From: B18-G4 sp003648575
Lineage (GTDB): Bacteria > Bacteroidota > Bacteroidia > Bacteroidales > B18-G4
Direction of reading: 5' to 3'
NCBI GenBank assembly: GCA_029942245.1
Contig: JAOZTN010000062.1
Span: forward strand, 1-17,083
DNA length: 17,083 nt
Shown here: positions 1 to 5,890 of the stretch, piece after piece
How the letters are laid out: each line of letters opens with the position of its first letter
How positions within the stretch are numbered: position 1 is the first letter of the stretch
Position numbers and translations under genes: made by a program
Notes under the pieces: generated by a model
The model's input: the letters and a program-made list of their open reading frames with translations, nothing else
The model's database searches: none
What the model was told of the DNA's origin: nothing

Positions 1-294
1 AAATTCATTATATCCATTAATAAATATCGGCTTAAAATTCCCAAACCTTTCAGATGTAGCACTAATTGTTTTGCGATATTCTTCATCGGTACTTGTGTCA
101 AAAAATACCAGCCAGGTAAATTTTTGATTCTCCTGGTTAATCAGAGAGGGAAGGCAATAGGTCTGAAACAAATGGAATCGATGCGAAAGCCAGTCTTCGG
201 TTAACACACTTTCATTATTCTTTGTGTGCTTCCATTCATCAACCCTGACATTAAATCTTGTTATGATATAGTGTTTAAACACCTGCAATATCAT
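1..294 (-). CDS. Putative rhamnosyltransferase, N-terminal part (runs off the window)
   Basis: The gene is read leftward and its first 98 codons are present; the rest lies beyond base 1. The ATG at 294 is fixed by an in-frame TAA immediately upstream. The N-terminal pattern RFNVRVDEW (about residues 13-21), DWLSHRFHLF (34-43), LPSLINQ (48-54) and FTWLVFFD (59-66) is what I recall of the putative rhamnosyl transferase family (Pfam Rhamno_transf), cytoplasmic glycosyltransferases of surface-polysaccharide loci. It is the last visible gene of the minus-strand polysaccharide cluster, 64 bp after the epimerase stop. The gap holds an octamer array. The family call rests on one third of the protein; donor and acceptor sugars cannot be inferred. 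Confidence 0.7.
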   Translation of the reverse strand, partial: MILQVFKHYIITRFNVRVDEWKHTKNNESVLTEDWLSHRFHLFQTYCLPSLINQENQKFTWLVFFDTSTDEEYRKTISATSERFGNFKPIFINGYNEF

Positions 295-308
295 TTAACA
301 TTTTCCTC

Positions 309-357
309 GCACCACGCACCCCACAATGGAACAATGGAACAATGAAACAGTGGAACA
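309..357. repeat. Octamer (family A) array between epimerase and glycosyltransferase genes
   Basis: From 324 the plus strand reads as consecutive 8-base units GGAACAAT, GGAACAAT, GAAACAGT, GGAACA. It ends one base before the epimerase stop codon (359-361). Just before it, 309-321 has a different short period (GCACCACGCACCCC). The same octamer occurs at 3207, 5541, 5762, 6936, 7031, 8779 and 9285. Confidence 0.9.
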
Positions 358-358
358 T

Positions 359-1411
359 TTATTTAAGATTCTCAAAATACCACTTACACGCCCGCTCAAA
401 CCCACCGGCAGCATCATAAACCGGATCATATCCAAGTACAATTTTAGCCTTGTCTATTGAGGCCATTGAATGCGGGATGTCGCCGGCACGGTTGGGACCG
501 TGGATAGCGGCAATGCCGCTTATTTTCGAGTCGAAACGGGCCAAGTTCGTCTTTAATGCGGTGAATAGCTCGTTCAACGTTGTGTTTCCTCCGTAAGCAA
601 CATTAAATACTTCGGAAAAACCGGGACGAGGAATGAGGGACGGGGGATGAGGATTTTCCTGCCTACTGCGTACTGCGTACTGCCTACTTCTTTCAAATAC
701 CTCCGCCGCCGGAACCACAGCAGCCAATTCATTGGCCTGCACCACATTATCTATGTAAGTGAAGTCTCTGCTATATGATCCGTCACCGTTAATAAGGGGT
801 GCTTCATGTTTCATCAGCTGCTTCACCCAGAGAGGGATCACAGCAGCATAAGCACCTCCCGGATCCTGGCGTCTGCCAAAAACGTTGAAATATCGTAGGC
901 CTATACACTCCATATTATAAAGCTCACTGAACACCCTGGCGTAAAGTTCCATCACATACTTGGTCACGGCATAAGGGCTCAGCGGATTGCCGATCTTATC
1001 TTCGACCTTGGGCAGATTCTTTGAATCGCCATAAGTAGATGAACTGGCTGCATAAATGAATCGTTTTATCTTCTGGTCACGCGAAGCGATCAGCATATTC
1101 AGAGTGCCATCAATATTCACGGCATTGGTGGTATGCGGGTCGGCAACTGAACGGGGCACAGAACCCAGTGCGGCCTGGTGAAAAACATAATCACAACCTT
1201 TCGCCGCCGCCTGACAAGTATCCAGATCCCTGATGTCCCCTTCAATGAAGGTGAAATTGGGATCATCCAGAAAAGGTTTGATATTTTTCTTATAACCGGT
1301 ACTTAAATTATCGAGACAAATTACCTTATTGTCCTGTTTAAGGAAATACTCGATAAGGTTGGATCCTATAAAACCTGCTCCTCCAGTTACCAGTAAATGT
1401 TGGTTTTTCAT
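359..1411 (-). CDS. tviC: UDP-N-acetylglucosamine/UDP-GlcNAcA 4-epimerase, TviC/WbpP type
   Basis: This is an extended SDR epimerase of 350 residues that interconverts C4 epimers of UDP-GlcNAc or its uronic acid in the cytoplasm. The NAD-binding motif TGGAGFIGSNL is at residues 9-19, ASSSTYGD at 122-129 (catalytic Ser), and the Tyr147-x3-Lys151 pair in SPYAVTK. Segments HQAALGSVPRS, LRYFNVFGRRQDP and NGDGSYSRDF match WbpP/TviC closely from memory. With the TviB-type dehydrogenase upstream it would complete UDP-GalNAcA synthesis. Oddity: residues 240-266 are a 27-residue insert between two EVF tripeptides, encoded by heptamer repeats (see 605-703), in the loop just before FNVAYGG. The catalytic core is intact, so the enzyme may still work. 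The 193-bp gap upstream, to gmhA, is full of repeats. Confidence 0.9.
   Translation of the reverse strand: MKNQHLLVTGGAGFIGSNLIEYFLKQDNKVICLDNLSTGYKKNIKPFLDDPNFTFIEGDIRDLDTCQAAAKGCDYVFHQAALGSVPRSVADPHTTNAVNIDGTLNMLIASRDQKIKRFIYAASSSTYGDSKNLPKVEDKIGNPLSPYAVTKYVMELYARVFSELYNMECIGLRYFNVFGRRQDPGGAYAAVIPLWVKQLMKHEAPLINGDGSYSRDFTYIDNVVQANELAAVVPAAEVFERSRQYAVRSRQENPHPPSLIPRPGFSEVFNVAYGGNTTLNELFTALKTNLARFDSKISGIAAIHGPNRAGDIPHSMASIDKAKIVLGYDPVYDAAGGFERACKWYFENLK
605..703. repeat. 90-bp heptamer-repeat insertion inside the epimerase gene, with flanking direct repeat
   Basis: Two heptamer blocks lie inside the reading frame: 623-653 (units GGGACGA, GGAATGA, GGGACGG, GGGATGA) and 661-688 (units CTGCGTA, CTGCGTA, CTGCCTA). 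The segment is bounded by AAATACTTC at 605-613 and AAATACCTC at 695-703, a 9-bp direct repeat with 8 matches. Removing 605-694 (90 bp, 30 codons) keeps the frame and joins the flanks as PAAEVFNVAYGG, similar in layout to relatives. The first block is of the same type as the intergenic run CCGTCCCTCGTCCCCCGT at 1575-1592. Confidence 0.8.
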
Positions 1412-1413
1412 TG

Positions 1414-1538
1414 TGTCAGTGTTGCAGTGTTTAAGTGTTTTTTAACCGCAAAGGATACACTAAGTACGGCACGAAGTATCACAAAGGATTTACTTAATGC
1501 ACCTTTGTGATATCCTTTGTGCATCCTTAGTGGTAAAG
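1414..1538. repeat. Octamer-like run plus imperfect inverted repeat of 11-12-base units
   Basis: Bases 1414-1438 carry an octamer-like run (GTGTCAGTGTTGCAGTGTTT). Bases 1444-1490 and 1501-1538 form two arms of an imperfect inverted repeat built from units such as CACAAAGGATA: the left arm reads ACCGCAAAGGATACAC and the right arm, reverse-complemented, reads ACCACTAAGGATGCAC. The loop is about 10 bases (around 1491-1500). No coding capacity is seen. A folded transcript of this gap would carry a long hairpin between gmhA and the epimerase. Confidence 0.75.
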
Positions 1539-1540
1539 AA

Positions 1541-1597
1541 CATTTCAAAACTTAAAATTTAACATTCAAAATTCCCCGTCCCTCGTCCCCCGTACCA
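1541..1597. repeat. Two heptamer runs upstream of the epimerase / downstream of gmhA
   Basis: On the minus strand 1572-1541 reads in 7-base units TTTTGAA, TGTTAAA, TTTTAAG, TTTTGAA. It is followed on the plus strand by the GC-rich run at 1573-1592 (CCCGTCCCTCGTCCCCCGT), which resembles the GGGAYGA block inserted in the epimerase. The run ends a few bases before the gmhA stop codon. Confidence 0.7.
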
Positions 1598-1604
1598 GTT
1601 AGAT

Positions 1605-2171
1605 TTAAAATGTACTGTCTACTATCCCGCATAGTATGTGTCCAATAGTAATATGCATCTCCTGTATCCTGGCGGTATCGTCGGAGGGGATGGTGAGGTT
1701 GATATCGCAAAGGGGGCGCATATCGCCACCACCCTTGCCACTCATACCGATGGTATTCATGCCGTTGTCTTTGCCATATGCCAGCGCCCTGAGCACGTTA
1801 CGGCTGTTTCCGCTGGTACTGATACCAATCAGAAGGTCACCCTCATTGCCGATAGCTTCTACCTGCCTGTCGAAAATGCGGTCGTAGCCATAATCATTCC
1901 CGATGGCGGTAAGAGCGGAGGTATCTGTAGTAAGCGCAATGGCCGCAAGGCCCCGTCGCTCTGTCTTATACCGGCCCGTCAGCTCCGCTGCAATATGCTG
2001 TGCATCGCCTGCGCTGCCACCATTACCAAATAAAAGAATCTTGTTTCCTGTTTTCAGTGTAGAAACAATCAACTCTCCTGCAGACTCAATATCATCCACC
2101 AGTAAATCAATTGTTTTTATTAAGACATCCTGATGTTGGCTGAATTCGTTGTTAATATAATCTTTTGGCAT
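1605..2171 (-). CDS. gmhA: Sedoheptulose-7-phosphate isomerase (phosphoheptose isomerase)
   Basis: A SIS-domain protein of 188 residues, the usual length for GmhA, which converts sedoheptulose 7-phosphate to D-glycero-D-manno-heptose 7-phosphate in the cytoplasm. It contains FGNGGSAGDAQH (48-59), TSGNSRN (119-125) and a C-terminal ARIQEMHITIGH. The residues corresponding to the E. coli metal and active-site set appear as His59, Glu63, Gln170 and His178. The heptose kinase gene lies immediately upstream (90-bp gap), so the two enzymes act consecutively. DiaA is a SIS paralogue, but the conserved catalytic residues and the kinase neighbour favour GmhA. Confidence 0.93.
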   Translation of the reverse strand: MPKDYINNEFSQHQDVLIKTIDLLVDDIESAGELIVSTLKTGNKILLFGNGGSAGDAQHIAAELTGRYKTERRGLAAIALTTDTSALTAIGNDYGYDRIFDRQVEAIGNEGDLLIGISTSGNSRNVLRALAYGKDNGMNTIGMSGKGGGDMRPLCDINLTIPSDDTARIQEMHITIGHILCGIVDSTF

Positions 2172-2187
2172 GGGGAATTTCTAAGTG

Positions 2188-2259
2188 GTGCCGGGTCCCG
2201 GATACCGGATACCGGGAGGTTAGAGGTCCTGGTATCTGGTACCTGATATCTGGTACCTG
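2188..2259. repeat. Heptamer family B inverted pair (TAYCYGG units)
   Basis: The left half (2188-2217) contains GGATACCGGATACCGGGA. The right half (2227-2259) contains CCTGGTATCTGGTACCTG and continues in 7-base steps. Reverse-complementing the left half gives units TATCCGG, TATCCGG, GACCCGG, in register with TATCTGG, TACCTGA, TATCTGG on the right. The pair fills the gap between the gmhA start and the kinase stop. The same family is at 4706, 5333, 5868 and, inside a gene, 11889. Confidence 0.85.
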
Positions 2260-2261
2260 TT

Positions 2262-3212
2262 TCAAGTTGTAATATCTAATTCTTTTTGCAGTTCACTTAA
2301 GGTAACCGGTGCCGTCCCAAACTTACCAACGACAATGCCCGCTGCAATATTGGAAATTTCTACTGCTCTTTTGACTTCCAATCCGTTGGCAAGGCATGCT
2401 GCCATGGTGGCTATCACGGTATCGCCGGCACCACTAACGTCAAAAACTTCCTTTTTCACTGTTGGGATATGGTAATCCTCATCGTCGGTGATCAGCATCA
2501 TACCCTTATCGGAAAGGGTAATTAGCAGGTTATCTAAATGATACTTTTCCTTGATCGCTCTACCGGAACTGACCAACTCATTCTCATCTAGTTGCAATCG
2601 ATGACAAATCTCCCTGAATTCTTTCAGATTGGGAGTAAGCAGAAAAGAACCTGTATACAACTCCCAATCCTTCTTTTTTGGATCGATAATGACCGGAATC
2701 TTATGTTTTTTGGCTTCACTGATGATAAAGGATGATGTTTTGATATCCACCAGGCCTTTATCATAATCGGAGATTACCACCAGGCCACTTTCTTTGATCC
2801 TGGTATCGAGCACCTCGAGCAATTCCTTATGCGTATTTTCACCATGCGGCTGGTCTTTTTCTACATCCAGGCGACAGATCTGTTGATGTTCGCCAATGAT
2901 GCGGATCTTGGTCACGGTGGGGTTATCACCTGTGATAATGTCGGTAGGGATATTCTCCTCTTTAAGAAGGGATGAAAGCACCCAGCCATTGTTATCACCC
3001 CCGGCAATACCTAAAAGCTTTACGTTGGCCTTCAGTTTCGCCAGGTTATTGGCAACATTGGCCGCACCACCGGGAACAGTTTTTTCATACTGCTTATGCA
3101 CCACTGGAACCGGCGCTTCAGGCGAGATGCGACTTACCGTTCCATGGAAGTATTTATCCAAAATAAGATCGCCAACGACTAATATGCTTGCTTTTGTGAA
3201 GTTTAATTTCAC
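2262..3212 (-). CDS. rfaE1: D-glycero-beta-D-manno-heptose-7-phosphate kinase
   Basis: A PfkB/ribokinase-type sugar kinase of 316 residues that phosphorylates heptose 7-phosphate to the 1,7-bisphosphate. Seen: VVGDLILDKYFHG (12-24), RISPEAPVPVV (28-38), PGGAANVANNL (47-57), and the catalytic signature DVSGAGDT (258-265, base Asp264). It matches the kinase half of HldE; the C-terminal nucleotidyltransferase half is absent, so the adenylyl- or guanylyltransferase must be a separate gene outside the window. The start is a GTG lying inside the octamer array: an in-frame TGA occurs six codons upstream, and no other start precedes the conserved N-terminus. Confidence 0.92.
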   Translation of the reverse strand: MKLNFTKASILVVGDLILDKYFHGTVSRISPEAPVPVVHKQYEKTVPGGAANVANNLAKLKANVKLLGIAGGDNNGWVLSSLLKEENIPTDIITGDNPTVTKIRIIGEHQQICRLDVEKDQPHGENTHKELLEVLDTRIKESGLVVISDYDKGLVDIKTSSFIISEAKKHKIPVIIDPKKKDWELYTGSFLLTPNLKEFREICHRLQLDENELVSSGRAIKEKYHLDNLLITLSDKGMMLITDDEDYHIPTVKKEVFDVSGAGDTVIATMAACLANGLEVKRAVEISNIAAGIVVGKFGTAPVTLSELQKELDITT

Positions 3213-3312
3213 TGTTTCACTGTTTCACTGTTCCACTGTTCCACTGTTTCACTGTTAAATTACTAATTTTAAAATAGAAAATAACAATGGAGCAATGAAA
3301 CAGTGGAGCAAT
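3207..3312. mobile_element. Gene-less inverted octamer element, copy 1
   Basis: The left arm (3207-3254) is a run of octamers (TTTCACTG, TTTCACTG, TTCCACTG). A 30-bp AT-rich spacer follows (3255-3284), then an inverted right arm (3285-3312) starting CAATGGAGCAATGAAACAG. The spacer has the same length as, and matches at 23 of 30 positions, the spacer at 7001-7030, and the right arm starts identically there. This suggests copies of one element rather than independent slippage. The left arm overlaps the kinase start codon; the right arm ends 3 bp before the dehydrogenase stop codon. Confidence 0.6.
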
Positions 3313-3315
3313 ATT

Positions 3316-4596
3316 TTAAAGTCTTTCATCAATTATATCCGCAGGCAGTATACCCTTCACGTCATAAACGATGGTCTTGTCTTTTTTCATGGCCTTGATA
3401 TCCAGATCGGCAAATTTATCGTGTGCAACAGCCAGGACTATGGCATCATATTCACCCCTGGCATCCAGCTCTTCTTTGCTGATAAGCTTAATGCCATATT
3501 CTTTTTTCACTTCTTTGGAATTAGCCCATGGGTCAAAAATATCTATTTGAACACCGAATTCTGTGAGCTCCCTGATGATATCAATCACCCGTGAATTGCG
3601 GATATCGGGACAGTTTTCTTTAAACGTAATTCCCAGTATCAGCGCCCTGGAACCTGCTATCCGTTGTTCCTTTTTGATCATGAGCTTCACGATCTGCCCG
3701 GCTACGAAGCTGCCCATATTGTCGTTCAGCCTCCTTCCCGCTAATATGATCTCGGGATTATATCCTATCTCCTGGGCCTTGTGTGTCAAATAATACGGAT
3801 CAACACCAATACAGTGCCCGCCTACCAGGCCTGGACGGAAAGGCAGGAAATTCCACTTGGTGCCGGCCGCCTCGAGTACCTCCAGCGTATCGATGCCCAT
3901 ACGGTTGAAGATTACTGCCAGCTCATTCACGAAGGCGATATTAATGTCGCGCTGTGAGTTTTCGATCACCTTGGCTGCCTCAGCCACCTTAATGGATGAT
4001 GCCAGGTGTGTGCCTGCAGTCACAACTCTTTTATACAGCTCATCTACTTTCTTGCCTACCTCGGGGGTAGATCCGGCGGTTACCTTTTTGATAGTGGTAA
4101 AGGTGTGTACTTTGTCACCGGGATTGATACGCTCCGGTGAATACCCGCAATAGAAATCTTTATTGAACTTCAGTCCACTATGCTTTTCCAGTATTGGAAC
4201 ACATTCTTCCTCTGTCGCTCCCGGATAAACAGTAGATTCATAGATCACGATATCGCCTTTCGACAGCACCTTGCCTACAGATTCTGATGCCTTAATCAGG
4301 GGGGTAAGGTCGGGGCGCTTGTTCTTATCAATGGGTGTAGGCACTGTAACAATGTAGTAGTTACAGGCTTTCAGATCATTTAACTTTGAAGTATAGCTAA
4401 GCTTAATAGCCCCCTTCATGTCTTCATCCTCAACTTCCAGTGTACGGTCATAGCCGGCCTCCAGCTCTTTGATCCTTACTTCATTAATATCAAAGCCTAT
4501 GGTATCGATCTTCTTACCAAATTCAACAGCCAACGGCAGACCCACGTATCCAAGGCCAATTACCCCAATTTTAATATTCTCATTCTTCATTTTCAT
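3316..4596 (-). CDS. tviB: UDP-N-acetyl-D-glucosamine 6-dehydrogenase, TviB/WbpO type
   Basis: A UDP-glucose/GDP-mannose dehydrogenase family protein of 426 residues that oxidises C6 of a UDP-HexNAc to the uronic acid with two NAD+. The Rossmann motif GVIGLGYVG is at 11-19, VTVPTPID at 83-90, SPERINPGD at 153-161, and the active-site GGHCIGVDPYY puts the catalytic Cys at 262. GTKWNFLPFRPGLVGG and RRLNDNMG closely recall TviB of the Vi-antigen pathway. The TviC-type epimerase is two genes further on. The start is ambiguous: codons 1 and 3 are both ATG, and the first eight codons are part of the heptamer run described at 4578. Confidence 0.9.
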   Translation of the reverse strand: MKMKNENIKIGVIGLGYVGLPLAVEFGKKIDTIGFDINEVRIKELEAGYDRTLEVEDEDMKGAIKLSYTSKLNDLKACNYYIVTVPTPIDKNKRPDLTPLIKASESVGKVLSKGDIVIYESTVYPGATEEECVPILEKHSGLKFNKDFYCGYSPERINPGDKVHTFTTIKKVTAGSTPEVGKKVDELYKRVVTAGTHLASSIKVAEAAKVIENSQRDINIAFVNELAVIFNRMGIDTLEVLEAAGTKWNFLPFRPGLVGGHCIGVDPYYLTHKAQEIGYNPEIILAGRRLNDNMGSFVAGQIVKLMIKKEQRIAGSRALILGITFKENCPDIRNSRVIDIIRELTEFGVQIDIFDPWANSKEVKKEYGIKLISKEELDARGEYDAIVLAVAHDKFADLDIKAMKKDKTIVYDVKGILPADIIDERL

Positions 4597-4662
4597 TCTT
4601 CCTTCTAATTCTTATTTCTTGTTCCTTGTTCGCTATTCTCTATTCTCCCGTTCCCTATTCTA
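4578..4662. repeat. Pyrimidine-rich heptamer run overlapping the tviB start
   Basis: The plus strand reads in roughly 7-base steps: GTTCCTT, GTTCGCT, ATTCTCT, ATTCTCC, then looser ATTCTTC/ATTTTC steps that continue into the coding region (start codon at 4596-4594). The purine-rich complement just before the ATG (GAAGGAAG) may double as a ribosome-binding region. Confidence 0.6.
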
Positions 4663-4687
4663 TCAGCTTGCTGCTATTATGGGTCCA

Positions 4688-4695
4688 CAAAAGTA
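4688..4695 (-). promoter_or_regulatory. Candidate -7 box (TACTTTTG) for tviB and the downstream cluster
   Basis: On the minus strand the sequence is TACTTTTG, an exact fit to the Bacteroidetes -7 consensus TAnnTTTG. It lies about 92 bp before the tviB ATG, between two repeat blocks. No clear -33 TTTG is seen, so the call is moderate. Confidence 0.45.
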
Positions 4696-4705
4696 GTGTT
4701 TTTAA

Positions 4706-4774
4706 GGTACAGGGGCCCCGATACCGGATATCGGTATCTTGATTTTCCTGGTATCTTGTGCCTGGTATCCAGGA
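4706..4774. repeat. Heptamer family B inverted pair
   Basis: The left part has CCCCGATACCGGATATCGG (4716-4734). The right part has CCTGGTATCTTGTGCCTGG (4747-4765) and ends TATCCAGGA at 4774, three bases before the stop codon of the regulator gene. The units are the same TAYCYGG type as at 2188. Confidence 0.8.
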
Positions 4775-4777
4775 CCA

Positions 4778-5326
4778 TTATATATTTTCTCCATTTTCCG
4801 TCCAGAGTAATAAGATCTCGTCTTTTGCATATCCGTCAATGATCGACTTAAATTCACCAGTATTGTAAATTAAGTAGCGAATTTTCCTCTTAATCAGCTT
4901 TTTTCCCCTATCGGTCAACCTGGCAAGGTATTCCCGATTGATGTCGTTACCAACAAGCAAAAGGTCGATTACCTCGCTGTCGACACCCCTTGCAAAGCTG
5001 CCTACCAGGTAAACTTTTTGCACATTCCCCAGTTTCGAGATCACATTATCTATGATCTGGTCGAAGCCGATGTATTTCAGCAGAATATTGTGGATGTCCC
5101 TGAAAAGGGGATGGCCGGTATTGGCCTGGTAGAGCTTCTTGTTGCCCGACATATGCGATTGCAGCAACCCGGCCTTCTCAAACTTGTTCAGCTCAAGACG
5201 GATACCATTGGTGCTTTCCTGAAACTCCCCCTCCAGATTCCTGAGATATGAACAGGCATTGCTGTTCAAAAAGAACTTAAGCAACAGCTTAATACGGGTT
5301 TTGCTGGTTATGAGAGTATCTAGCAT
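4778..5326 (-). CDS. Winged-helix regulator with degenerate nucleotidyltransferase domain
   Basis: The protein has 182 residues from the ATG at 5326. A longer in-frame extension to 5473 exists, but it translates repeat DNA (5333-5388), and the conserved MLDTLITSKTRIKLLLKFF start is typical of this family. Residues 1-70 form a winged helix-turn-helix (EFQESTNGIRLELNKFEKAG). Residues 100-155 resemble a MNT-type nucleotidyltransferase with GSFARG (109-114). The usual DID catalytic pair reads VID (119-121), so one acidic residue is missing and catalysis is doubtful. From memory, such proteins are common at the head of capsule and O-antigen loci in Bacteroidetes, and this one precedes tviB on the same strand. 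A role in regulating the cluster is inferred. Confidence 0.75.
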   Translation of the reverse strand: MLDTLITSKTRIKLLLKFFLNSNACSYLRNLEGEFQESTNGIRLELNKFEKAGLLQSHMSGNKKLYQANTGHPLFRDIHNILLKYIGFDQIIDNVISKLGNVQKVYLVGSFARGVDSEVIDLLLVGNDINREYLARLTDRGKKLIKRKIRYLIYNTGEFKSIIDGYAKDEILLLWTENGENI

Positions 5327-5332
5327 TATTGA

Positions 5333-5420
5333 AAGGTGCAAGGTACCGGGTGCAGGGAGATTGTATATTGTAAAGTGTAATTTGTAAATCATCGCGTCAG
5401 CGATGCACGGCTTCGCCTCC
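5333..5420. repeat. Mixed heptamer runs and short palindrome upstream of the regulator
   Basis: The stretch 5327-5607 has no intact gene and is mostly repeats. Bases 5333-5358 are family B-like units (AGGTGCA, AGGTACC, GGGTGCA). Bases 5361-5388 are units TTGTATA, TTGTAAA, GTGTAAT, TTGTAAA. Bases 5390-5405 are a perfect hairpin, CATCGC-GTCA-GCGATG, followed by GGCTTCGCC. Further on, 5490-5511 has an 11-base repeat (ACGAAAAGGC, ACGAAAAAGG). No TAnnTTTG box was found for the regulator. Confidence 0.65.
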
Positions 5421-5607
5421 TGAGTCCCATTGAATTGCCTCAGTTTTGGGGCACTTTTATAAAGATTGAGCAATAAAAGTACTCGTTTTTACGAAAAGGC
5501 ACGAAAAAGGTTATATAAATAATAAATTATTATAATAGTACTGTTCCACTGCTTCACTGTTTCATTGTTATTATTGTGACATTTTGTAATAATTCGTATT
5601 AATAAGT

Positions 5608-5775
5608 ATGAGGGAGCGATACTTATCAGTTGAAGATCTGGATGCATACAAGGGTTCATTTGAACTATCAAACTACGTCTGGAAAATAATTATCCGTTGG
5701 GGGTATTTTGAAAAAGACACTGTTGGAAAACAATTTGCACGCGCCATAGATTCCATATCAGCAATGAAACAGTGA
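5608..5775 (+). pseudogene. Truncated four-helix-bundle (23S rRNA IVP/S23-type) gene
   Basis: The frame gives 55 residues. The first 52 match the intact protein at 8859-9236 at 45 positions (for example ERYLSV, FELSNYVWKIII, YFEKDTVGKQF, RAIDSISA). The match stops exactly where the octamer array begins: instead of NIAEGFGR the frame reads Met-Lys-Gln-stop, all from the array. The missing 70 or so residues include the family's conserved ANIAEGFGR segment and the later helices, so it is unlikely to be functional. Confidence 0.85.
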
Positions 5776-5830
5776 AACAGTGCAACAATGAAACAGTGAA
5801 ACAATGAAACAGTGGAGCAATGGGGCAATA
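5762..5830. repeat. Octamer array at the 3' side of the truncated IVP gene
   Basis: Units read on the plus strand: CAATGAAA, CAGTGAAA, CAGTGCAA, CAATGAAA, CAGTGAAA, CAATGAAA, CAGTGGAG, CAATGGGG. This is inverted relative to the array at 5541-5567. It overlaps the last codons of the gene fragment and supplies its TGA. Confidence 0.9.
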
Positions 5831-5864
5831 AAAAAGGGACAATGAAAGTATATTCCACTGTCCC
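5829..5864 (-). terminator. Rho-independent-type terminator of the coiled-coil gene
   Basis: Read on the minus strand, GGGACAGTGGAA (5864-5853) can pair with TTTCATTGTCCC (5847-5836), leaving a short loop, and is followed directly by six T (5835-5830). It sits about 27 bp after the stop codon of the gene ending at 5891. Both stem halves are octamer-like (CAGTGGAA and TTTCATTG), so the terminator seems to be built from repeat material. Confidence 0.6.
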
Positions 5865-5867
5865 CCT

Positions 5868-5890
5868 CCTGGTATCTGGTACCCGGCACC
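5868..5890. repeat. Heptamer family B run abutting a stop codon
   Basis: The plus strand reads CCTGGTATCTGGTACCCGGC and ends directly against the stop codon of the coiled-coil gene (5891-5893). The units are TATCTGG, TACCCGG. Confidence 0.8.

Larger units (their letters stand above)
5541..5830 (+). mobile_element. Octamer-flanked element carrying a truncated IVP-type gene
   Basis: The layout is octamer array (5541-5567), a 40-bp leader, gene fragment (5608-5775), inverted octamer array (5762-5830). It is the same order and relative orientation as the intact element at 8779-9340 read on the minus strand. The leader ends GTATTAATAAGT before the ATG and is homologous to the intact copy's leader (GTATTAATAGGT), so similarity extends from the array into the gene. 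Confidence 0.5.

Noticed and set aside
1636..2133. Plus-strand open frames opposite gmhA
   Set aside because: They are shadows of the intact GmhA frame, which has the full catalytic residue set.
5327..5473. N-terminal extension of the regulator gene by 49 codons
   Set aside because: The extension consists of heptamer repeats and a short palindrome; the family-typical start is the ATG at 5326.
5673..5858. Minus-strand open frame of 61 codons
   Set aside because: It translates the octamer array (repeated Leu-Phe-His-Cys pattern) antisense to the IVP fragment and has no independent support.
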